Origin: Roseburia sp.
GTDB lineage: Bacteria > Bacillota > Clostridia > Lachnospirales > Lachnospiraceae
Direction of reading: 5' to 3'
NCBI GenBank assembly: GCA_019421345.1
Contig: JAHZFL010000013.1
Coordinates: 25,099-89,098 of the forward strand
DNA length: 64,000 nucleotides
Positions 7,389-16,708 of this stretch are shown one piece after another; positions within the stretch are counted from its first letter, which is position 1, and each line of letters starts with the position of its first letter. The translations under genes and the position numbers were made by a program. The notes beneath the pieces are model-generated. The model did no database searches and was not told the origin of the DNA. It worked only from the letters and a program-made list of their open reading frames with translations.

Positions 7389-8789
7389 ATGGTAGTACAA
7401 CACAATTTAACCGCGATGAACGCAAACAGAATGCTTGGAGTTACAACAGGTCAGCAGGCAAAGTCCTCTGAAAAGCTGGCTTCCGGCTACAGGATCAATC
7501 GTGCAGCAGACGATGCAGCAGGTCTGACGATCTCTGAGAAGATGAGAAAGCAGATCCGCGGACTTGACCGTGCATCAACAAACGCACAGGATGGTGTTTC
7601 CGCAGTGCAGACAGCCGAGGGAGCGTTGACAGAGGTGCATTCCATGCTGCAGCGTATGAATGAGCTTGCAGTACAGGCATCCAACGGAACAAACTCCGTA
7701 GGAGACCGTCAGGCACTTCAGAACGAGATCGCACAGTTGACAACAGAGATCGATCGTGTGGCAGAGACCACAAAGTTCAACGAGAGCTATCTGCTTAAGG
7801 GCGACGGAACGACTGTCAAGGAGTACATGAAGGCACATGACGCCGGATTAAAGGGAACGATGACAGAGACTTTAGACGGAGCAACCTTTACGATGGATGT
7901 CCTGAAAGATGGACAAAATGTCAATATCGGCGGCAAGGGTTATACTATTGGTTCGACGAAAACGGCAATAGATACCAAATTTGATGCATCTGTAACAAAA
8001 AAGGACGATACAGTAACTATTGACGGCAAGCAATATACTATAGTTGATAATAATGGTAAAACTGACCTTAATAAGGGTGAGGTTAAAGTTGCAGATATAA
8101 CAAATGTGTTAAAAAAACTTATCAAGGACACTAGTACAGTTGAATTTTCTGATGGAACTATAATGAAAGGAATGGGAAAAGTTACAGGTGGTGTTTCTGA
8201 TACGGATTCTTCTCTTATTACAGCCGATAAGGCATATGAATTAATGGAAGAAGAATTGCTTAGAGCAAATAGTATCGGTGTATCCAACGCAGCAGGTGAT
8301 AAGGCGGTTGTTACAGTGGGTACTCCTGCAAATGGTAAGGTAGATTTCACCATTGACAAGGGCTACGCAGACGTTTCCCAGAAGCTTTCCTTCAATCTTC
8401 AGGTCGGCGCAGATGCGGATATGACAAATAAGATCATCGTTGACGTCAACGCCATGGATTCCGCTTATCTTGGTGTAAAGGGCTTAAATATCGCAGATGA
8501 TACAGGTGTAGCCGCAACCTATGCAGTTGACGCGATCTCTGACGCATTGGCAAAGGTTTCCGAGCAGCGTTCGGCACTCGGTGCAGTACAGAACCGCTTA
8601 GAGCACACGATCGCAAACCTTGACAACGTAGTGGAGAATACAACGGCATCCGAGTCCCGCATCCGTGACACTGACATGGCAGAAGCAATGGTAGAATACA
8701 GCAAGAACAACATCCTTGCACAGGCAGGTCAGTCAATGCTTGCACAGGCAAATCAGGCAACACAGGGAGTTCTGGCGCTGCTGCAGTAA
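7389..8789 (+). CDS. fliC: Flagellin
   Basis: 466 aa. The conserved D0/D1 segments are at the N-terminus (about 1-140; VVQHNLTAMNANRML, SGYRINRAADDAAGL) and C-terminus (about 375-466; LGAVQNRLEHTIANLDN, ending QANQATQGVLALLQ). The D1 region QRMNELAVQASNGT corresponds to the TLR5-contact segment of other flagellins. The middle (about 140-345) is variable. DNA 7930-8330 is visibly richer in A/T-ending codons than the flanks, suggesting rapid divergence or import. GGAGG at 7375-7379 supports ATG 7389. The protein is exported and polymerised into the filament. Confidence 0.97.
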   Translation: MVVQHNLTAMNANRMLGVTTGQQAKSSEKLASGYRINRAADDAAGLTISEKMRKQIRGLDRASTNAQDGVSAVQTAEGALTEVHSMLQRMNELAVQASNGTNSVGDRQALQNEIAQLTTEIDRVAETTKFNESYLLKGDGTTVKEYMKAHDAGLKGTMTETLDGATFTMDVLKDGQNVNIGGKGYTIGSTKTAIDTKFDASVTKKDDTVTIDGKQYTIVDNNGKTDLNKGEVKVADITNVLKKLIKDTSTVEFSDGTIMKGMGKVTGGVSDTDSSLITADKAYELMEEELLRANSIGVSNAAGDKAVVTVGTPANGKVDFTIDKGYADVSQKLSFNLQVGADADMTNKIIVDVNAMDSAYLGVKGLNIADDTGVAATYAVDAISDALAKVSEQRSALGAVQNRLEHTIANLDNVVENTTASESRIRDTDMAEAMVEYSKNNILAQAGQSMLAQANQATQGVLALLQ

Positions 8790-8921
8790 TTGATTAGTTT
8801 CATATTGTGAAAAATTCGACTGCTTACGAATGGCGGAATTAGAATGAATTGCCGTTATAATAAGGCAATTTATGGATTGCAGCCGTAATATAAGAAAGCG
8901 GCTGTGAAAACAGTCTGGATA
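8790..8921 (+). other. Flagellin 3' untranslated region with two hairpins
   Basis: No gene is seen. Two stem-loops lie before the terminator: AATTGCC (8847-8853)/GGCAATT (8864-8870), and CAGCCG/CGGCTG at about 8879-8904. They may stabilise the abundant flagellin mRNA, which is an inference. Confidence 0.5.
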
Positions 8922-8967
8922 AAAGAGGATTTTCAATTTGCATGCGTGCGTTGGAAATCCTCTTTTT
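8922..8967 (+). terminator. Intrinsic terminator of flagellin
   Basis: A 15-bp stem with one G-T pair (8922-8936 with 8951-8965), a 14-nt loop, and flanking A and T runs. Confidence 0.9.
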
Positions 8968-9281
8968 GCGGTTATATTTCCCCGTGATGAAAATAAAGCG
9001 GCAGATTATTTCAGCGAAAGCAGGGAGATTGACAGGAGGAAATGTTCAATCAGCCCATAGCGAATCGGCGGCGCGCAGCCTGAACTTTTCGTCAACCTGC
9101 TTCCCTTTTTTGACAAAAACTGTCACTTTGACGAACGCTTTTGGAAACAATCTCAATGACTGTGAGATTCTACAAGAATTGCGAAATTTCTTTGTGTAGC
9201 CGGTCTATGGTGTTTTTTTTGTTTTTTTTGTATAGTAAATATAACAAGAACGTAAGGATTTTTTAGGAGGTACATGCACCA
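8968..9281 (+). promoter_or_regulatory. Upstream region of the sugar-ABC ATPase gene
   Basis: No gene is supported here. Visible elements are an inverted repeat TGACA (9111-9115)/TGTCA (9121-9125), a small CTCA/TGAG hairpin near 9153-9167, and a T-rich stretch ending in TATAGT (9231-9236), which may be a -10 box. I see no good -35 box for it. The inverted repeat may be an operator. Confidence 0.35.
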
Positions 9282-10394
9282 ATGGCAAGCTTATCAATGA
9301 AAGATATTTGCAAGGTTTATCCAAACGGCTTTGAGGCTGTCAAGAATTTCAACCTTGAGGTGGAGGATCAGGAATTTATTATTTTCGTAGGACCGTCAGG
9401 ATGCGGTAAGTCTACGACACTTCGTATGATCGCAGGTCTGGAGGAGATTTCTTCCGGTGAGTTCTATATCGACGGCAAGCTGATGAACGATGTTGAGCCG
9501 AAGGATAGGGATATTGCGATGGTATTCCAGAACTACGCGCTTTATCCGCATATGACCGTATTTGACAATATGGCGTTTGGTCTGAAATTAAGAAAGGTTC
9601 CAAAGGACGAGATCAAGAAAAAGGTAGAGGAGGCTGCGAAAATCCTTGACCTTGAGAAGCTTTTGGACCGTAAGCCGAAGGCTCTTTCCGGAGGTCAGAG
9701 ACAGCGTGTTGCGATGGGACGTGCGATCGTTCGTAATCCAAAGGTATTCCTGATGGATGAGCCGTTATCCAACCTGGATGCAAAGCTGCGTGTGCAGATG
9801 CGTTCCGAGATCGCTTCCCTGCATAACAGACTGAAAGCAACGATCATCTACGTTACACATGATCAGACGGAGGCTATGACATTAGGTACGAGAATCGTCG
9901 TATTAAAGGACGGCGTGATCATGCAGGTAGATTCTCCGCAGAAGCTGTACAATGAACCGAATAATTTATTTGTTGCCGGATTTATCGGCTCTCCGCAGAT
10001 GAACTTTGTGGATGCAGCATGTAAGGTAGAGGGAGAGAAGGTAACGCTTACCTTTGAGAATACAACGATCACACTGCCTCCTGCAAAGGCTAAGAAGCTG
10101 GCAGACGGCGGCTACAACGGAAAGACGGTTGTAATGGGTATCAGACCGGAGGACATCGGCGATTCCCAGATCGAGATCGAGGCACACAAGGATGCTTCCT
10201 TTGAGACAGAGGTGACCGGCTATGAGCTTTTAGGATCAGAGGTTTTGTTATACTTTAACGTAGCGGGTGGCGCAATGACTGCAAAGGTTGACTCAAGAAC
10301 GACTGCACGCATGGGAGATCATATCAAGCTTGCAATGGATCCGGAAAAGATTCATGTATTTGACAAAGAAACTGAATTGACAATCACAAATTAA
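9282..10394 (+). CDS. ATP-binding subunit of carbohydrate ABC importers (MsmX/UgpC type)
   Basis: 370 aa. Walker A is GPSGCGKST near residue 37, the signature is LSGGQRQRVAMGRA, Walker B is VFLMDEPLSNLD, and the switch is YVTHDQTEA. A C-terminal OB/TOBE regulatory domain starts near residue 240. No permease or binding protein lies nearby. Stand-alone ATPases of this type (MsmX, MsmK) typically energise several sugar importers encoded elsewhere. The gene is followed by its own terminator. The PucR-type regulator downstream may respond to the same nutrients, which is inferred from position only. Confidence 0.93.
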   Translation: MASLSMKDICKVYPNGFEAVKNFNLEVEDQEFIIFVGPSGCGKSTTLRMIAGLEEISSGEFYIDGKLMNDVEPKDRDIAMVFQNYALYPHMTVFDNMAFGLKLRKVPKDEIKKKVEEAAKILDLEKLLDRKPKALSGGQRQRVAMGRAIVRNPKVFLMDEPLSNLDAKLRVQMRSEIASLHNRLKATIIYVTHDQTEAMTLGTRIVVLKDGVIMQVDSPQKLYNEPNNLFVAGFIGSPQMNFVDAACKVEGEKVTLTFENTTITLPPAKAKKLADGGYNGKTVVMGIRPEDIGDSQIEIEAHKDASFETEVTGYELLGSEVLLYFNVAGGAMTAKVDSRTTARMGDHIKLAMDPEKIHVFDKETELTITN

Positions 10395-10421
10395 TTCAGT
10401 AAAATAAAAACAGGTATAGAC

Positions 10422-10451
10422 AAAAACTGGGTGCGGCTGTACCCAGTTTTT
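10422..10451 (+). terminator. Intrinsic terminator after the sugar-ABC ATPase
   Basis: A perfect 11-bp stem, AAAAACTGGGT (10422-10432)/ACCCAGTTTTT (10441-10451), with an 8-nt loop. Confidence 0.9.
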
Positions 10452-10485
10452 ATGTGTGTGACGCAGGGATAGGAAGGTAGGAGAA

Positions 10486-11568
10486 ATGATTTCAAATCAC
10501 AGGATTCAGGTAGCGTTAGAAGAAATACAGGAAATTTCCAAAATGGATCTGGCAGTTTACACGGAAAAGGGAAAGCAAATAGCCGCGACGTTTCAGCCGG
10601 ATCAGGATATGGAGGCTGCGGTTGTTTCTTTTGCCGACTCTATGGCGGAGAGTCAGATGCTTTCCGGTTGTCATTTTTTTAAGGTGATGGTAGACGGAGA
10701 GTTGGAATATGTTCTTTTGACGCGCTCCCCTGCGGAGGATGCATATATGGTGGGACGCTTGGCGGTGTGCCAGATCCGCAATCTGGTGTCGGCGTATATG
10801 GAGCAGTTTGACCGCAATAATTTTATGCAGAATATTCTTCTCGGAAATATGCTTGTGGTAGATATGTATAACAAAGCGAAGAAGCTTCATATCGAGCAGA
10901 CAGAGCGCGTGGTATTTGTCATCGATCTGGAAAACAGCAAGGATTCTGCCGCGATGGAGCTGGTAAAGAACCTTTTTATGACAAGGGCGAAGGATTTTGT
11001 CACAGAGGTGGACGAGCAGAGCATCATACTGATCAAGGACACGGAGGAGCTGCAGGATGATGAAAAGCTTGATGCGCTGGCGTCCATGATCGTGGATAAC
11101 ATGCATACAGAGGCGATGGTGCGCGCACGCGTGGGATATGGAAACCGCGTGACGAATCTGCAGGATATTGCAAGGTCTTATCAGGAGGCAAAGATGGCGC
11201 TTGAGGTCGGCAGGATTTTCTACGCGGAGAAGGAGACGGTCGCTTACCGCTATCTGGGCATTGGGCGTTTGATCTATCAGCTTCCGATGTCGCTGTGTGA
11301 GATGTTTATCCATGAGGTATTCGGGGATGAGATACCGGATGTATTTCAGGAGGAGACGACAACGACGATTCAGAAATTTTTTGAAAATAATCTGAATATC
11401 TCGGAGACGGCGCGGCAGCTTTATGTACACAGGAATACACTGGTATACCGTCTGGAACGTTTACAGAAGATTATCGGGCTTGATATTCGCAGATTTGACG
11501 ATGCGATGACTTTTAAAATTGCTATGATGGTAATTTCGCATATGCAGTATGTAGAGGAGCGGCAATAG
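10486..11568 (+). CDS. PucR/CdaR-family transcriptional regulator
   Basis: 360 aa. The C-terminus carries the PucR-type helix-turn-helix: FFENNLNISETARQLYVHRN, then TLVYRLERLQKIIGLDIR (about residues 300-345). A GGDEF-like/CdaR central region (about 130-240) precedes it. The N-terminal part (1-110) looks like a sugar-diacid/CdaR sensory domain. Members regulate catabolic genes in response to small ligands. The ligand and targets are unknown. Proximity to the sugar-ABC ATPase suggests carbohydrate control. The start has AGGAAGGTAGGAG upstream. Confidence 0.85.
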   Translation: MISNHRIQVALEEIQEISKMDLAVYTEKGKQIAATFQPDQDMEAAVVSFADSMAESQMLSGCHFFKVMVDGELEYVLLTRSPAEDAYMVGRLAVCQIRNLVSAYMEQFDRNNFMQNILLGNMLVVDMYNKAKKLHIEQTERVVFVIDLENSKDSAAMELVKNLFMTRAKDFVTEVDEQSIILIKDTEELQDDEKLDALASMIVDNMHTEAMVRARVGYGNRVTNLQDIARSYQEAKMALEVGRIFYAEKETVAYRYLGIGRLIYQLPMSLCEMFIHEVFGDEIPDVFQEETTTTIQKFFENNLNISETARQLYVHRNTLVYRLERLQKIIGLDIRRFDDAMTFKIAMMVISHMQYVEERQ

Positions 11569-11592
11569 CGTATTTGCCGGGAGAGACAGGAG

Positions 11593-11637
11593 ATGTGCGT
11601 GGAAGTGCAGGTAAATTCGCTTCCGCGTATTTTTTCG
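11593..11637 (+). terminator. Intrinsic terminator after the PucR-type regulator
   Basis: A stem of about 11 bp with three G-T pairs (11595-11605 with 11620-11630), a 14-nt loop, and a run of T to 11635. Confidence 0.8.
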
Positions 11638-11774
11638 TTTTAAATTAGGAAATTTCCTGTTTTAGATCGGATAAAACGGACGGTAGGGATCGCGTTGCGG
11701 CGGATCGACAGATGCTGCAGACGCAGTCGTCTACGGGAGGAGTGTCTCATGACAAAACATATGTTCTAAATTGC

Positions 11775-11804
11775 TTGCATATCAGTGGAAAAGTATGGTA
11801 TAGT
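11775..11804 (+). promoter_or_regulatory. Promoter of the topoisomerase operon
   Basis: -35 TTGCAT (11775-11780), 18-nt spacer, -10 TATAGT (11799-11804) with an extended TGG just upstream. The start codon lies 43 nt downstream. Confidence 0.7.
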
Positions 11805-11846
11805 AGCAAAAGACGCATTTTGAGCAGAAAGACGAGGTTTTAAGAA

Positions 11847-13769
11847 ATGGCAAAGACAGCAGCTTACGACGAGAGCAGTATTTCCGTATTGGAGGGATTG
11901 GAAGCCGTCAGGAAAAGACCCGGTATGTATATCGGAAGCGTGTCGAGGAAGGGGCTGAATCATTTGATCTATGAGATTGTAGATAATGCGGTGGACGAGC
12001 ATTTGGCAGGGGCTTGCGATACGATCTATGTGACGCTGGAGGCAGACGGTTCCTGTACCGTGGAGGATAACGGGCGGGGCGTTCCGATCGGGATGCACGC
12101 GAAGGGCGTTTCCGCGGCGCGGATTGTCTACACGACGCTCCATGCGGGCGGGAAATTCGATGATTCCGCATACAAGACGAGCGGAGGTCTGCACGGAGTG
12201 GGCTCCTCTGTCGTCAATGCGCTCTCGACGTATCTGGATGTGGAGATCAGCCGCGAGGGGTATGTGCATCATGACCGCTATGAGCGAGGCGTTCCTGTCG
12301 TGGAGCTGGAAAACGGCTTGCTGCCGAAGCTTGGAAGGACGAAAAAGACGGGAACGAAGGTCAACTTTCTGCCTGATCCCGAGATTTTTGAAAAGACAAG
12401 ATTTAAGGAGGACGAGGTCAAGAGTCGTCTGCACGAGACGGCTTACTTAAATCCAGCGCTTACGATTATTTATGAGGATCGCAGGGGCGAGCAACCGGAG
12501 CAGATCGTCTACCATGAAAATGAGGGGATTCAGGGATTTGTCAAGGATATTAATAAAAACAGCGAGGTTCTTCACGATGTCATCTATTTCAAGGGAGAGG
12601 CAGAAGGCATTACAGTGGAGGCGGCATTTCAGTATACCAACGAGTTTCATGAGAATATCCTTGGATTTTGCAACAATATTTTTAATGCGGAGGGCGGTAC
12701 GCACATCACCGGTTTTAAGACGGTGTTTACGACCGTGATCAATTCCTATGCCAGAGAGCTTGGCATCCTAAAGGAAAAGGACGCGAATTTTACGGGAGCT
12801 GACGTAAGAAACGGGCTGACGGCTGTCGTTTCGATCAAGCATCCGGATCCAAGGTTCGAGGGACAGACAAAAACGAAGCTTGACAATCAGGATGCCTCGC
12901 GCGTGACGGCGAAGGTCACGGGAGATGAGATACAGCTTTATTTCGATAAAAATCTCGATACGTTAAAAACAGTCATCTCCTGTGCCGAGAAGGCGGCGAA
13001 AATCCGCAAGTCGGAGGAGCGGGCAAAGACAAATCTTTTGACAAAGCAGAAGTTTTCCTTTGATTCCAACGGTAAGCTGGCAAATTGTGAGAGCAGGGAT
13101 GCTTCTATCTGTGAGATTTTTATTGTGGAGGGAGATTCGGCGGGCGGCTCAGCCAAGACGGCGAGAGACAGGAGCTTTCAGGCGATTCTTCCGATTCGGG
13201 GAAAGATTTTGAATGTAGAGAAGGCGAGTATCGACAAAGTCCTTGCCAATGCCGAGATCAAGACGATGATCAATGCATTCGGCTGCGGATTTTCGGAGGG
13301 GTACGGCAATGATTTTGATATTACGAAGCTCCGCTATGACAAGATCATCATTATGGCAGATGCCGATGTCGACGGCGCGCATATTTCCACGCTGCTGCTG
13401 ACGCTGTTTTACCGCTTTATGCCGGAGCTTATTTATGAGGGGCATGTCTATGTTGCAATGCCGCCTCTTTATAAGGCGATTCCAGGAAGGGGCGAGGAGG
13501 AGTATCTCTATGATGATGCGGCGCTGGAGCGCTATCGGCGCACACACAAGGGAAGCTTTACACTGCAGCGCTATAAGGGACTTGGAGAGATGGATGCAGA
13601 GCAGCTTTGGGAGACAACGCTCGACCCGAAACGGCGTATGCTAAAGAGGATTGAGATCGAGGACGGTCGTATGGCGTCTGATATTACCGAGCTTTTGATG
13701 GGCAACGACGTGCCTCCGAGAAAAACATTTATCTATGAGCATGCGACAGACGCGCAGCTTGATATATAG
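11847..13769 (+). CDS. parE: Type IIA DNA topoisomerase subunit B (ParE/GyrB-like)
   Basis: 640 aa. The GHKL ATPase domain shows EIVDNAVDEHLAG, DNGRGVP and GGLHGVGSSVVNALS. The transducer follows, then the TOPRIM domain with IVEGDSAGGSA and DADVDGAHI, ending with the RYKGLGEM segment. It pairs with the A subunit 39 nt downstream to form a heterotetramer that passes one DNA duplex through another. Lachnospiraceae usually carry gyrase elsewhere, so this is probably topoisomerase IV or a second gyrase-like enzyme. The ParE/GyrB choice is not certain from sequence by eye. Confidence 0.9.
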   Translation: MAKTAAYDESSISVLEGLEAVRKRPGMYIGSVSRKGLNHLIYEIVDNAVDEHLAGACDTIYVTLEADGSCTVEDNGRGVPIGMHAKGVSAARIVYTTLHAGGKFDDSAYKTSGGLHGVGSSVVNALSTYLDVEISREGYVHHDRYERGVPVVELENGLLPKLGRTKKTGTKVNFLPDPEIFEKTRFKEDEVKSRLHETAYLNPALTIIYEDRRGEQPEQIVYHENEGIQGFVKDINKNSEVLHDVIYFKGEAEGITVEAAFQYTNEFHENILGFCNNIFNAEGGTHITGFKTVFTTVINSYARELGILKEKDANFTGADVRNGLTAVVSIKHPDPRFEGQTKTKLDNQDASRVTAKVTGDEIQLYFDKNLDTLKTVISCAEKAAKIRKSEERAKTNLLTKQKFSFDSNGKLANCESRDASICEIFIVEGDSAGGSAKTARDRSFQAILPIRGKILNVEKASIDKVLANAEIKTMINAFGCGFSEGYGNDFDITKLRYDKIIIMADADVDGAHISTLLLTLFYRFMPELIYEGHVYVAMPPLYKAIPGRGEEEYLYDDAALERYRRTHKGSFTLQRYKGLGEMDAEQLWETTLDPKRRMLKRIEIEDGRMASDITELLMGNDVPPRKTFIYEHATDAQLDI

Positions 13770-13808
13770 CGGCAGTCTGGTGCGGAGAGATAGAAAGGGA
13801 GCAGAAGT

Positions 13809-16049
13809 ATGAGAGAGGAAGAACAGATTATTCGGACGGAATATTCTGAGTTAATGCAGAAATCTTATATCGACTATGCAATGAGCGTGATCGTGGCGCG
13901 CGCGCTGCCGGATGTGAGGGACGGGCTAAAGCCGGTGCAAAGACGTACGCTTTACGATATGTATGAGCTTGGGATTCGTTATGATAAGCCGTACCGTAAG
14001 AGCGCGCGTATTGTCGGCGATACGATGGGTAAGTATCATCCGCATGGCGACAGCTCGATCTACGGGGCGCTTGTTGTCATGGCGCAGGAGTTTAAGATGG
14101 GACTGCCGCTCGTGGACGGACACGGTAATTTCGGATCGATCGAGGGCGACGGCGCGGCGGCGATGCGATATACCGAGGCACGGTTAAAGAAAATTACGCA
14201 GGAGGCATATCTCGCCGATCTGGATAAGGACGTCGTCGATTTTGTGCCGAATTTCGACGAGACGGAGAAAGAGCCTTTGGTACTTCCCGTAAAAGTGCCG
14301 AATCTTCTGCTAAACGGGGCGGAGGGGATTGCAGTCGGGATGACGACGAGTATTCCGCCGCATAATTTCACGGAGGTGATTGACGGCGTCATCGCTTACA
14401 TGAAGAATCCCGACATTAACACGGAGCAGATGATGCAGTATATTCCGGGTCCTGATTTTCCGACGGGAGGCATCGTGGCAAATCAGGATGATCTGCTTGC
14501 CATTTATGCTACTGGCATGGGCAAGATCAAGCTTCGCGGCAAGGTGGAAATCGAGCGCGGTAAGGGCGGTAAGGATCGTCTTGTGATCACGGAGATTCCG
14601 TATACGATGATCGGGGCGAATATCGGTAAATTTTTAAATGACGTCTACAGTTTGGTGGAGACGAAAAAGACGAGCGATATTGTAGATATTACGAACCAGT
14701 CGTCGAAGGAGGGTATCCGCATTGTGATCGAGATGCGGCGCGGTGCAGATGCCGAGAACCTAAAGAACCTCCTCTATAAAAAGACGAAGCTTGAGGACAC
14801 CTTTGGCGTGAATATGCTTGCCGTGGCAGACGGAAGACCGGAAACAATGGGGATTGTGCCGATCATCCGTCACCATGTGGATTTTCAGTATGAGCTGGCG
14901 ACACGCAAGTATCAAACGCTGCTGGCAAAGGAGCTTGAGCGCAGGGAGATTCAGGAGGGACTTATCCGTGCGTGTGATGTGATCGATCTGATCATCGAGA
15001 TTTTGCGCGGAAGTACGAATGTGAAGGAGGCAAGGGCATGTCTGACGGCAGGCATCACCGAGGGCATCCGCTTTAAGTCTGACAAGTCAAAAATGGAAGC
15101 CGCGCAGCTTCGCTTTACAGAGCGTCAGGCAGATGCAATTTTGGAGATGCGTCTGTACAAGCTGATCGGTCTTGAGATCGAGGCGCTGATGAAGGAGCAT
15201 GAAAAGACGCTTGCCAATATCGCGAGGTACGAGGAGATTTTAAACAGCCGTGCTGTCATGGCAAAGGTGATCATCCGGGAGCTGGAAGGGTACAAGAAGG
15301 AATACGGCGCGCCGCGCCGGACGGTGATCGATAATCTCAAAGAGGTCGTGCTTGAGGAGAAGAAGATCGAGGAGACGGACGTTGTCTTTTTGATGGATCG
15401 ATTCGGGTATGCCAAGACGATTGATGTGGCGGTCTATGAGAGAAATAAGGAGGCGGCAGATGCGGAGAACCGTTATGTGATCACCTGTAAGAATACGGAT
15501 AAGATATGTATCTTTACAAATACGGGACAGATGCATTTGCTAAAGGTGCTCGACCTGCCGTTTGGAAAGTTTCGCGATAAGGGAACGCCGATCGATAATC
15601 TGAGCAATTATAACAGCAGCGAGGAGAGCTTTATCTTTATTAGGAATCTTGGCGCTCTTTGTTCCTCGAAGGTGATTTTTGGCACGAAGGCGTCTATGCT
15701 TAAGGTTGTGGACGGCAGTGAGTTTGATGTGGCAAAGCGCACAACGGCGGCAACGAAGCTCAATGAGGGCGATGAGCTGCTCTTTGTCGGCTGTCTGGAG
15801 GGAAATGAGACGATTGTGATGCAGTCGGAGAAGGACTTTTTCCTGCGCATTGAGGCGGCTTCCATACCGGAGAAGAAGAAAGGGGCAGCCGGTGTGAGGG
15901 GAATGCGTCTTGGTACGGGCGATGCTCTCGCTGCAATCTATCTGCTGAAGGAGGGCGAGACTGTCAGTGCGGAGGTGAAGGGAAAGGAATGCGCCTTAAA
16001 TCGTCTGCATATCGGAAATCGTGATACGAAAGGAACGAAGCGGTCATGA
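13809..16049 (+). CDS. parC: Type IIA DNA topoisomerase subunit A (ParC/GyrA-like)
   Basis: 746 aa. The breakage-reunion domain has YAMSVIVARALPDVRDGLKP, GKYHPHGDSSIYGALV and the active-site Tyr in AAMRYTEARL (about residue 120). A beta-pinwheel C-terminal domain begins near residue 500. I do not see a canonical QRRGGKG GyrA box, which fits decatenating topoisomerase IV better than supercoiling gyrase. It is encoded with subunit B, and the stop overlaps the next start by 4 nt (ATGA), so the HAD gene is co-translated. Confidence 0.88.
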   Translation: MREEEQIIRTEYSELMQKSYIDYAMSVIVARALPDVRDGLKPVQRRTLYDMYELGIRYDKPYRKSARIVGDTMGKYHPHGDSSIYGALVVMAQEFKMGLPLVDGHGNFGSIEGDGAAAMRYTEARLKKITQEAYLADLDKDVVDFVPNFDETEKEPLVLPVKVPNLLLNGAEGIAVGMTTSIPPHNFTEVIDGVIAYMKNPDINTEQMMQYIPGPDFPTGGIVANQDDLLAIYATGMGKIKLRGKVEIERGKGGKDRLVITEIPYTMIGANIGKFLNDVYSLVETKKTSDIVDITNQSSKEGIRIVIEMRRGADAENLKNLLYKKTKLEDTFGVNMLAVADGRPETMGIVPIIRHHVDFQYELATRKYQTLLAKELERREIQEGLIRACDVIDLIIEILRGSTNVKEARACLTAGITEGIRFKSDKSKMEAAQLRFTERQADAILEMRLYKLIGLEIEALMKEHEKTLANIARYEEILNSRAVMAKVIIRELEGYKKEYGAPRRTVIDNLKEVVLEEKKIEETDVVFLMDRFGYAKTIDVAVYERNKEAADAENRYVITCKNTDKICIFTNTGQMHLLKVLDLPFGKFRDKGTPIDNLSNYNSSEESFIFIRNLGALCSSKVIFGTKASMLKVVDGSEFDVAKRTTAATKLNEGDELLFVGCLEGNETIVMQSEKDFFLRIEAASIPEKKKGAAGVRGMRLGTGDALAAIYLLKEGETVSAEVKGKECALNRLHIGNRDTKGTKRS

Positions 16050-16708
16050 GAGCGATTTTATTTGATCTGGACGGAACGATCATCAATTCCGAGGAGGGCA
16101 TTACAAAATGTGTGCAGTATGCGTTAAAGGCATATGGTGTTGATGAGCCTGATTTAAAGAAGCTGCTGTGCTTTATCGGTCCGCCTTTGGAGCCTGTCTT
16201 TCAGGAAAAATACGGGATGACAGGGCAGGAGGCATGGGATGCAGTTGAGAAGTACCGAGAGCGGTTTGATGTGAAGGGGATTTTTGAGTGCTGTCTGTAT
16301 GAGGGAGTGGAAAAGGTAATCCGCTCTCTCTGGGAAAGGGGCTATGTGCTGGCACTTGCGTCCTCAAAGCCGGAGGCCGCGTGCAGACGCATTTTAAAGC
16401 ATTTTGATTTGCTGCGATATTTTCATGAGGTTGTCGGCTCGACGCTGGACGGCAGTATCAGCACGAAGCAGGAGGTGCTGGAGGAGCTTGGACGAAGAAT
16501 GGCGCATCTTGCGATCGGAAAAGATCAGATGTGTCTGATCGGAGATACAAAATATGATGCAGCGGGAGCAAAGGCGTTCGGCATTGCGTGTATCGGAGTA
16601 AGCTATGGATTTGGAACGGAGCAGGAGCTGCTTGCAGCGGGAGCAGAAGCAGTTTTTGCGGGAATTGAGGAAGTGGAGAACTATATTGAAGAAAACAGGT
16701 GCGTATAA
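16046..16708 (+). CDS. HAD-superfamily phosphatase (phosphoglycolate phosphatase-like)
   Basis: 220 aa. Motif I is DLDGTIINSEEG near residue 8, motif II is ASSKPEA near residue 104, the motif III lysine is in STKQEV, and motif IV is GDTKYDAAGAKA near residue 168. The helical cap (about 17-80) places it with Gph/PGP-type enzymes. The substrate is not predictable. The start overlaps the topoisomerase A stop, and the 3' end overlaps the CPBP gene by 23 nt. Confidence 0.85.
   Translation: MRAILFDLDGTIINSEEGITKCVQYALKAYGVDEPDLKKLLCFIGPPLEPVFQEKYGMTGQEAWDAVEKYRERFDVKGIFECCLYEGVEKVIRSLWERGYVLALASSKPEAACRRILKHFDLLRYFHEVVGSTLDGSISTKQEVLEELGRRMAHLAIGKDQMCLIGDTKYDAAGAKAFGIACIGVSYGFGTEQELLAAGAEAVFAGIEEVENYIEENRCV

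Noticed and set aside
8942..9199. 85-codon open frame before the sugar-ABC ATPase
   Set aside because: It starts inside the flagellin terminator, has no ribosome-binding site, and its product does not look protein-like.
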